DNA of 64,000 nt, taken from the NCBI GenBank assembly GCA_035610365.1, contig CM069435.1, positions 69,437,389 through 69,501,388 on the forward strand, written 5' to 3'. Source of the DNA: Aquatica leii. Taxonomy: Eukaryota; Arthropoda; Insecta; Coleoptera; Lampyridae. Under the pieces are notes generated by a model. The model made no database searches, was not told the DNA's origin, and saw only the letters and a list, made by a program, of their open reading frames with translations. Shown piece after piece: positions 57,835 through 64,000 of the stretch; the stretch's first letter is position 1; each line of letters opens with the position of its first letter. A program made the position numbers and the translations under genes.

Positions 57835-57990
57835 CTTGAAATCGAAGATTTATTGTCAAATTAATTTAATTTTGCCTGACGAAGAACTTAGACCAAGTTC
57901 GAAAGCTCACATTTATATTATTCTAAATAAATAATACACCATTTACCCTAAAAATATTTTAATATGTTTTATGGTAAAAATTTTATATAC
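57835..57990 (+). mobile_element. Penelope-like element 3'-end fragment with hammerhead-like core
   Basis: AATTTTGCCTGACGAAGAAC to TTTATGGTAAAAATTTTATA is a close relative (opposite strand) of the 44110-44200 end, with the same ACACCATTTACCC unit. The core CTGACGA (57876-57882), GAACTT/AAGTTC stem and GAAA (57901-57904) matches the hammerhead CUGANGA...GAAA pattern. No coding part is present. Confidence 0.7.
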
Positions 57991-58356
57991 CTTTAATGTT
58001 TATTATGTATATTAAATTCTACTTTTTATTTATTAAATTCACTGTTAACTTTGTACCTCCAGTACTAATGAAAACGCCAAGATTCTTCAGTTGTTCATAA
58101 CGTAATTATTTTAAAATCATGGCAATGTAATTTTAGCAAATTATAATTAAACATTTAGTTCTTCATTTTCTTTCTTACAATAGAATTTTGGTAAGAGAAA
58201 ACATACTATGCAGGTAGCATTTCTAGTTTTGAGCAATTTTGTATTCTTATGTTTTGGCTCTAAAATAATTAGGAGAACATAAAATTTTATAGACAAGATT
58301 TTACATGTAAAATGCTATTACCGGGCGGTTGAAACAACACACGGTATACTATAGAG

Positions 58357-58542
58357 CAGCGGTGCCCAACCTACGGCCCGCGGGCCGGATCCGGCCCGCG
58401 AAGAAGCTCAATCCGGCCCGCGAGCTCCTTTCAAAGGTGTTAAAAGGTGTTACTAAGATATGCAATTATAAAAAATCCGGCCCGCGAAATCGTATGTCAT
58501 GATGAATCCGGCCCACGGACAAAAAAAGGTTGGGCAACATTG
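58357..58542. mobile_element. 186-bp hAT MITE
   Basis: A perfect 8-bp duplication, ctatagag, flanks it (58349-58356, 58543-58550). Ends are CAGCGGTGCCCAACCT and, as reverse complement, CAATGTTGCCCAACCT. The body repeats CCGGCCCGCG several times and is very GC-rich. The CAGxGGTxCCCAACCT end with CGGCCCG repeats is common among animal hAT elements. Confidence 0.92.
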
Positions 58543-58550
58543 CTATAGAG

Positions 58551-58850
58551 TATCCATTGTCAATCCTTAAAGTATATCCACAAAATTTTTATTTATACTT
58601 AATACTTTCTTATTTTACTTGTTCATATTTATTTTGTGACTATTAATAACTTATAAATGTATAGTTTAATATTTCAATAATTATTTTTAAACTTGCATTT
58701 GTGGAAATAGATTTTTAATATATTTTGAATCTTATTTTTGTATCATACCGCTCTTAAGCGGCCATCAGTACAATTCAGAAGGTAAATATAAAAAAAATAA
58801 AGCTAACAGATAGGTAAATTGGAATCCGTATTTCGAAAAACACAAGGTTA
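58551..58850. other. AT-rich interval
   Basis: Nothing recognised. Confidence 0.4.
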
Positions 58851-58859
58851 AAACAATGA

Positions 58860-61800
58860 AGACTGAAGAACTAACTCTTAAATTAGCGTAAACAAAATCA
58901 TTGAACAAAAAGGTAAACCGTCGAAGAATGAATATTTTAGTAATAAACTTTTCGAGTTAATACCCGAGTTCAATAGTAATTAGAAAGAGATGGATGTTAT
59001 AACATGGGTTGAAAGAGTTGACGGATTTGTTAGGTAGTAGTAAAAAAATTGCAGAGTACTGCTAAGCTTTGGTACCATTCTAGAGTGCCTCAGCTGGAAT
59101 AAATAAAAATCACAAAATACAATTTTTATAACAGACCCGATCGCGTCATGCTACAGAAACATTTTGAAAACCGACGTTGGAAAAGAAATAAAACAGTTTC
59201 GACCTATTATCACGACAAGATACGTTTGGGAAATCGATTAGAGTTAAGCTAATTTGACATGATTGGATATGTTATAGATGGCTCTAAGCATCGACATTTG
59301 CAATCCAAGACCAGGATGAAAATGTTTACTCCGACTGTTAAAAGCAATGAATTCAGTAATGCAAACGGAGACTAGACTATGTGACCCATTACCGAGAAAG
59401 ATTTCCCAAGGTAGAGGAAGGTCATTCTTACTCTATTGTCTACAAGACAACGACAATGTAAGCCCCAGCCAAGAAGGAAAGAAGTACTAGATTCCACCAC
59501 CAATGTCATCAAGACCCGACGATTGCCAAAACCGTATGTTGTTAGCTTTAAGTTTAATGTAATTACTGATAAGAATAAAAAGGCTGGTGAATCTACCCTA
59601 GAAACCATAGTAGACACTGGCAGTTTCATTAGTTTGTTATAAAATAAATATATTTGTTTAGATTCTATAGAGAAGATTGATAGTGACCAAGTATTTAAAG
59701 GTGTTAATGGTTTTAAGTTAAATGTGTTAGGTACAGTTAGAAAAAGTATACAAATTGGTAATGACAATTTTTATGTTCTACCTGAAGAGACAGTGACGTT
59801 TGGTAGTCTCCTTAGCAAAGATTTTATTTCATTTAACAAAGGATTAGAGATGTCATTCGAAGCTACTGATATACAAATTGAAACAAAAAGTAATATGTTT
59901 TTAGAAGAATTGCTGAACATTGAAGTAGACTATTGATGCAGACCTAAGTTTAAATCCAAATCTATTGCAGTCAACTAAAACAGTTTGTGAATTGTACTCT
60001 AATTATGTTAAAGATGATATAAATATCGTCGCTTACACTTTTTCCTTTAGTGACATTTACCACTCTATAGATGCAAACTGCAATGTCTTGCGAAACGTCA
60101 GTTTGTTTAGGTTCACGGACAACAATACGGCAAAGGCCAAAATTCTACTTCTTGTTTTGGCTCTCAAAGAGAGACTAGGACCAAGCCTAAAAAATCTGGG
60201 TATTTAACTACGACGCGGCCTAAGCCGAAAGTCGCTTATAATCATAAACAAAATAACCATGAAAGCTTAAGATTTTATATGTTAAAGAGGTAAGCCTACC
60301 ACGACGTAGCGATCACGATTTCACTATGCAGATTAATTTAAAACACGATGTTCCAATTACGTTTAAACCTCGTAGAATTTTTTATTCTAAAAGTGAGCTA
60401 CACGTAATTCTAAACACTTTACTTAATTATGACATAACAAGATCAAGCAACTCATCTTACGCAAGTCCCATTGTACTTATATATTCCACTTCTCTTTACC
60501 TTTAAGATAGTTTTTATCACGTGAAAATGCACCTAGATTCTGTTAAATTTAATTTTATAACACACTAAGCGAGTTTGAATACCTTTGAATGCCGTTTGGT
60601 CTAAAAAACGCTCTACGTGTTTTTCAACGTTTTATACATTCGTTTTTCAAGGGCATTTTTAATCATAATAATTTTTTTATATATTTATACAATATTCTCA
60701 TTGCGACAAAAGCTTTGAAGGATCATTTGGTGATATTAAAAAAAGTATTCAGTGTAGCTGTTAAAATTCATTTGATTAGATAAATGCAAGTTTTTGTTCA
60801 ATAAAATTTCATATTTAGGATATTCGCTTAGTAATGAAGAGATCAGTTGCAGTTTAGACAACATAAAGGCAATCACAAACTACCAATTTCCAAAGAACAG
60901 TAGAGATGTTCACCAATTCATCGGCTTAGTTAGTTATTTCCAAAAGTTTATATCACAATTTTTTATATGATTTGATAAAAAATGTCTTTTTCCGTTTTGG
61001 AAAACAAGAATTGAAAGCTTTCAAAGATTTGATGTCAAAATTAATATCGTCTCCTGTGTTGGCTGTATATTCACTAAGCTTGGAAACAGAATTGCATTGT
61101 GACGCTAGTGTAGTTTCACTTCAGAAGCATGAATGCGGAAGGTTCAGACCTGTTTTTTGTTACAGCAAGCGTACAACGCCATGCGAATGCAAATATCACA
61201 GTTTCGAATTAGAGTGTCTAGAAGCGATTAACGCTTAAATGCTTTGAGTAGATCGCAAAATATTTTAATTTTGGTGTCCAACACCTTCGAACAGGTTTTG
61301 TCTATCAAACAAAACGCGGATCCATTTTTCCATTTTAGTAGCATTAGGAATTACTTGGAGAATCGCGGCGACCCACATTTTAAACTACGAGATGGATTAG
61401 TCTACCAAAAGTTAAAAACAACGACCTTTTATTTTATTTACCGGTAGAGATCATTTCACGACTAAAGAACCGCGAGATGCGCGTCGGATAAATACGGAAT
61501 TTGACGATCATGCAAAATAAATTCTAACTAAAAACATCATCGGTAAACGATGTACATTAACTGTAATAGTTTACGTTTAATTGAACTAAAAAGTGATTGC
61601 ATACAAGACGATGAATATAATATAAAAAATATAAAACACAAAGATAATAAAGAGTTTGTAACAACTTGTGGAATAAATGTGGACACTTCAAACGCCGTAT
61701 GAAAAGTGCAAACGTTTTTTGGTTAGCTAGTGTATTGACATTCGGAACAAAATTGGTTTCTGCGCAGCGGTTCTTTAGTCTTGAAATGAACTCTAAGCCT

Positions 61801-61865
61801 TTACAAGATTAAAAAGTCACTTGGTAATGATCGTTATGTCGTTGGGGACATAGATGAATTTCAGA
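58860..61865 (+). pseudogene. Second, unrelated Ty3/gypsy element (copy D), heavily decayed
   Basis: gag remains at 58860-59290 (ALxKLWYHSRVP-like and RRWKRNKTVSTYYHDKIRL). Protease at 59436-59640: VVSFKFNVITDKNK then ETIVDTGSFISLL with the DTG intact, and LGTVRKSIQIGNDNFYVLPE up to 59935. RT at 60283-60960: VPITFKPRRIFYSKSEL, RSSNSSYASPIVLI, MPFGLKNALRVFQRF, and LYNILIAT where YxDD has become LYNI. RNase H at 60972-61235: LELHCDAS-like, and YHSFELECLEAI. Integrase start at 61240-61445, and its C-terminal tail GNDRYVVGDIDEFQ at about 61822-61865. No LTRs were identified. Repeat R is inserted between protease and RT and again at the 3' end. Confidence 0.78.
60028..60278 (+). repeat. Repeat R (copy 2) inside gypsy copy D
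   Basis: Same unit as 33905-34139, here on the plus strand: TAGTGACATTTACCACTCTA to ATAATCATAAACAAAATAAC. The hammerhead-like CTGAAGA is mutated to CTATAGA while GAAACGTC is kept. It separates the protease and RT parts of copy D. Confidence 0.75.
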
Positions 61866-62075
61866 TTGCAGCTTGCATCTTCAGAGTGGTAAATGTCACT
61901 GAGTGAAAACATTAGTTTGTTTGGGTTCACGAACGACAATACGGCAAAGGTCAAGCTCTACTTCTTGTTTTGGCTCTCAAAGAGAGAGGGTGTTTAACTA
62001 CGACGCGGTCTAAGCTGAAAATCGCTTATAATCATAAACATAACAACCGCGAAAACTTAAAATTTTATAGTAAAT
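61866..62075. repeat. Repeat R (copy 3), head-to-head rearranged
   Basis: The first ~40 bp (GCAGCTTGCATCTTCAGAGT...) is the reverse complement of the start of repeat R. The rest (AGTTTGTTTGGGTTCACGAA to ACAACCGCGAAAAC) is in plus orientation. The unit is thus joined head to head, as known for terminal repeats of Penelope-like elements. Confidence 0.7.
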
Positions 62076-62395
62076 AAATTACATAAAACTTTCGATTACT
62101 TACAAATTTATGTTAAATTATTTTTAGGACAATAACCAAAAAAATAGTATCTAACGAATAAAATTTTAAAGTAATAATTACAAAAGTTGTAAAACTATAA
62201 CAATAAAACTCGCTAAAGCACGAACAGCATTTAGTAACATAAGCAATATATTTAAATAACGTGATCTACACATTGATACCAAAACTCGCATGTTAAGATG
62301 CTACATTTTGCGCTGTGAGGTTGAATCATGAGCACTTAATGTAACAAATAAAGAATATAGAAGTTTTTGAAACGTGGCCATACAAGGAAGTATTT
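62076..62395. other. AT-rich interval
   Basis: No gene recognised. Confidence 0.4.
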
Positions 62396-62580
62396 CAGAT
62401 ATAATGGAAGAATTACGTCACAAACTTAAAAGTTCTCTAGAGAATGAAAAAAAAATTCAAAGAAATAATGAACAATATCAAAATACGCAAGCTCCAATAC
62501 TTCGGACATACAATGAGGAACGGAAATAGATACGTACTTATACAATCTATCGTACAAGGAAAGATATTCGATAAACGGGG
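62396..62580 (+). pseudogene. Non-LTR retrotransposon C-terminal fragment
   Basis: The frame from 62444 reads IKIRKLQYFGHTMRNGNRYV then LIQSIVQGKIFDKRG. This is the RKLQYFGHIMRN...GKIxGKRG block found near the C-terminus of several insect LINE proteins. Nothing upstream of about 62396 fits, so it is a 5'-truncated scrap, perhaps of the element type at 25730-26480. Confidence 0.75.
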
Positions 62581-62589
62581 ACTACAGTG

Positions 62590-63300
62590 CATAAAAATAT
62601 TTTTTTGTGCTGCCAACTTAGCAAACGTCAATATTTGTTTGTTAATGTAGTTAGGTAATGAGCGAAAAAAGTCCTAGTGTGGGAAAATAAAAACTAAAAA
62701 TCCATATAAAACTAAGTGTTTAAAGTCAATTATTATATTAGAATGAGTATGCGACAGGTGGAAAAATCATTTTAAAAATCTTGAAATTCAGTTAAAATTG
62801 AAGAAAAAGGATGTTAAAGTTAATGTCAAATCTGACAGATTTAGTAATAAATGTAGTACCAACATATTATATTTCTGTTGTTTTTTTTTATTTTTTCAAA
62901 AAAGAATGTAATTTTATGAAAAGCAACACAAAAAATAATGTACATTACTCTCGTCGAAAGAATCATAGCATAACTCACTCACATGCAACGCTCGGCCGTG
63001 CGGCCTCGCGTCGCATTAACGTTCGTTATGCTATTTCTTACTTTCGACTCTTGTTACGTAAACTACTATTTGTGTTGCCAACATCGCAAACGTCAATATT
63101 TGTTGGTTAAGGTTGGCATCCTCGTATACTTTGTAATGTTAAACTGCGTTTCAAGTTTTCAGCGAAAATACTGAACGGATTTGAATGAAATTTTGCACAA
63201 TGGAAGATTACATAATTCTTTATAGTCTGAATCAATTTTATTGATAACGTTTTGTAATTATCACAGTTAATTAGAAAAATACATAATTTTACGAAAAAAG
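62590..63300. mobile_element. Possible Helitron-derived sequence with a 92-bp hairpin
   Basis: GCCAACwTmGCAAACGTCAA (plus about 25 more bases) occurs twice, 62606-62650 and 63068-63112. Between them, 62955-63046 folds into a long hairpin. After it comes GAACGGATTTGAATGAAATT (63171 onward), a phrase that I associate with insect Helitron bodies (A-x-GGAYGGATTTxxATGAAATTT). Neither a Helitron 5' TC end nor the CTRR 3' end was found, so the class is tentative. Confidence 0.35.
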
Positions 63301-64000
63301 TTCAGTCTGTAAGTTACATTATACACATTGCAATGGTCAAAACAAAAATTTATTTGGACTTTTGGTTTTCCTGAAATCTTGAAACGCAATTTAATGATTT
63401 AGAAAGAACTCGCGAGCTCCGCCTTCTCCAAGAAGTGATATGCATTTAGACCAATCACGTATAGTGACATCAACATTTAGATATGGATTGAAGAGAAAGA
63501 CGAAACCCTTTCCAAGGTATATAAAATATAGGTGATCTAATTAAATGTACGACTAAATTCTTTTAATTTGTTTGCATGAGGATCAAAAATAACGTTGATC
63601 TATGTCAAAAACGTAATTTACCTGATTGCGTTTTGTACCTTCTTGCACGTCAGTTATTATTCCAAGTTATAAGCTAACCTCTAAAAAATCATTGGTAACT
63701 TCCTCCGTATTAAAAAAAAATATGCACGTAATTAGAATCGTTTTGAATGGAATTTTTATTATATGCGCTGAATAAGTATTGATAGAATGAAACAAATAAA
63801 AAATTGAATTAAATTTAAAAAAAAATGTTTTTGTTCCAGAAAGCGTTGTCGTTAGTATTTTTATCGTTAGCAAATCGTAAAGTTGAATTCTCTAAAAGCT
63901 TGGTGTCGACACATATTTGCCAGCTTATTTTGTTAAATATTTAGTGGACGCTAAATTGCCTTAGCTTACTGATAAACTCAGTCAAGTTAGCCCCCCATTT
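63301..64000. other. AT-rich end of the window, no gene recognised
   Basis: No frame or repeat that I can name. A few GC-richer words around 63405-63435. Confidence 0.4.

Larger units (their letters stand above)
53304..58340. mobile_element. Long-inverted-repeat mariner locus, invaded by hAT and Penelope-like elements
   Basis: The left arm (53304-53541 plus 56901 to about 56955) and right arm (about 58050-58340) are inverted copies. They share CGGTAATAGCATTTTACATG (53319 onward; reverse complement ending at 58323), GTTTTAGAGCCAAAACATAA-type text, and an inner GTACTGGAGGTACAAAG / CTTTGTACCTCCAGTAC pair. Between them lies a mariner transposase relic (57190-57830). The left arm is split by a hAT element at 53542-56900, and a Penelope-like 3' end sits at about 57835-57990. 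This is the third mariner-type fold-back in the window. Outer limits are approximate; a 4-bp or TA target duplication was not fixed. Confidence 0.72.

Noticed and set aside
59965-60207. 80-codon frame between protease and RT of gypsy copy D as a genuine linker domain
   Set aside because: From about 60028 the sequence is repeat R, found also outside this element, so the frame is chimeric.
62596-62650. Continuation of the LINE protein as FFCAANLANVNICLLM after KRG
   Set aside because: The same DNA phrase recurs at 63068-63112 outside any LINE frame, so it belongs to a separate repeat.
1-64000. CRISPR arrays, operons, riboswitches, bacterial terminators, rRNA or tRNA genes
   Set aside because: None visible; intron-containing genes and eukaryotic transposons show this is nuclear animal DNA.

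Overview
This is a TE-dense, AT-rich window from an animal nuclear genome, most probably an insect. The mixture of PIF/Harbinger, piggyBac, Transib, hAT, Tc1/mariner, Penelope-like, RTE and Ty3/gypsy elements, the 51-54 nt introns and a Snail/Scratch-type zinc-finger gene all fit an insect. A beetle is my guess, not shown. I see no bacterial features, CRISPR array, rRNA or tRNA. One intact-looking host gene lies on the minus strand at 11137-13856. It encodes a Scratch-family repressor in four coding exons: a SNAG-domain exon at 13796-13856, then exons at 12160-12440, 11763-12108 and 11137-11708. The phases match and give 419 residues with five zinc fingers.

Everything else recognisable is mobile DNA, often nested. 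1-10 kb: a Transib/RAG1-like relic split by a non-autonomous hAT, then a Penelope-like 3' end split by a 5.4-kb PIF/Harbinger element, which itself carries a 2.2-kb unclassified insert. 15.6-19.7 kb: a piggyBac copy with TTAA ends, split by an antisense Ty3/gypsy copy. 20-26.5 kb: relics of Tigger (minus), Tc1, mariner and a non-LTR reverse transcriptase. 27.2-33.8 kb: a full-length Ty3/gypsy element with LTRs that read as identical and a 4-bp target duplication. 36.5-44.9 kb: two mariner-like elements with long inverted arms, an antisense RTE LINE and a 5'-truncated Penelope-like copy with a 16-bp target duplication. 46-51.2 kb: an older copy of the same Ty3/gypsy family. 53.3-58.3 kb: a long-inverted-repeat mariner locus with a hAT element in its left arm. 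58.4-62.1 kb: a hAT MITE and a different decayed Ty3/gypsy element. The end holds LINE and possible Helitron fragments.

The most interesting observation is in the Ty3/gypsy element at 27191-33845. Downstream of integrase and up to the 3' LTR it encodes a macro domain resembling the ADP-ribosyl-hydrolase TARG1/OARD1, with the Lys and Asp at the known catalytic positions. A CCCH zinc finger follows. The older copy at 46-51 kb has the start of the same domain, so the domain belongs to the family and is not a one-off insertion. Secondary points are: a decayed element that nevertheless has matching LTRs; hammerhead-ribozyme-like cores in several Penelope-type repeats; recurring mariner elements with long inverted arms; and two strong fold-back or hairpin islands (35494-35637 and 62955-63046).

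All assignments come from reading translations and repeats by eye. No alignment or search was run.
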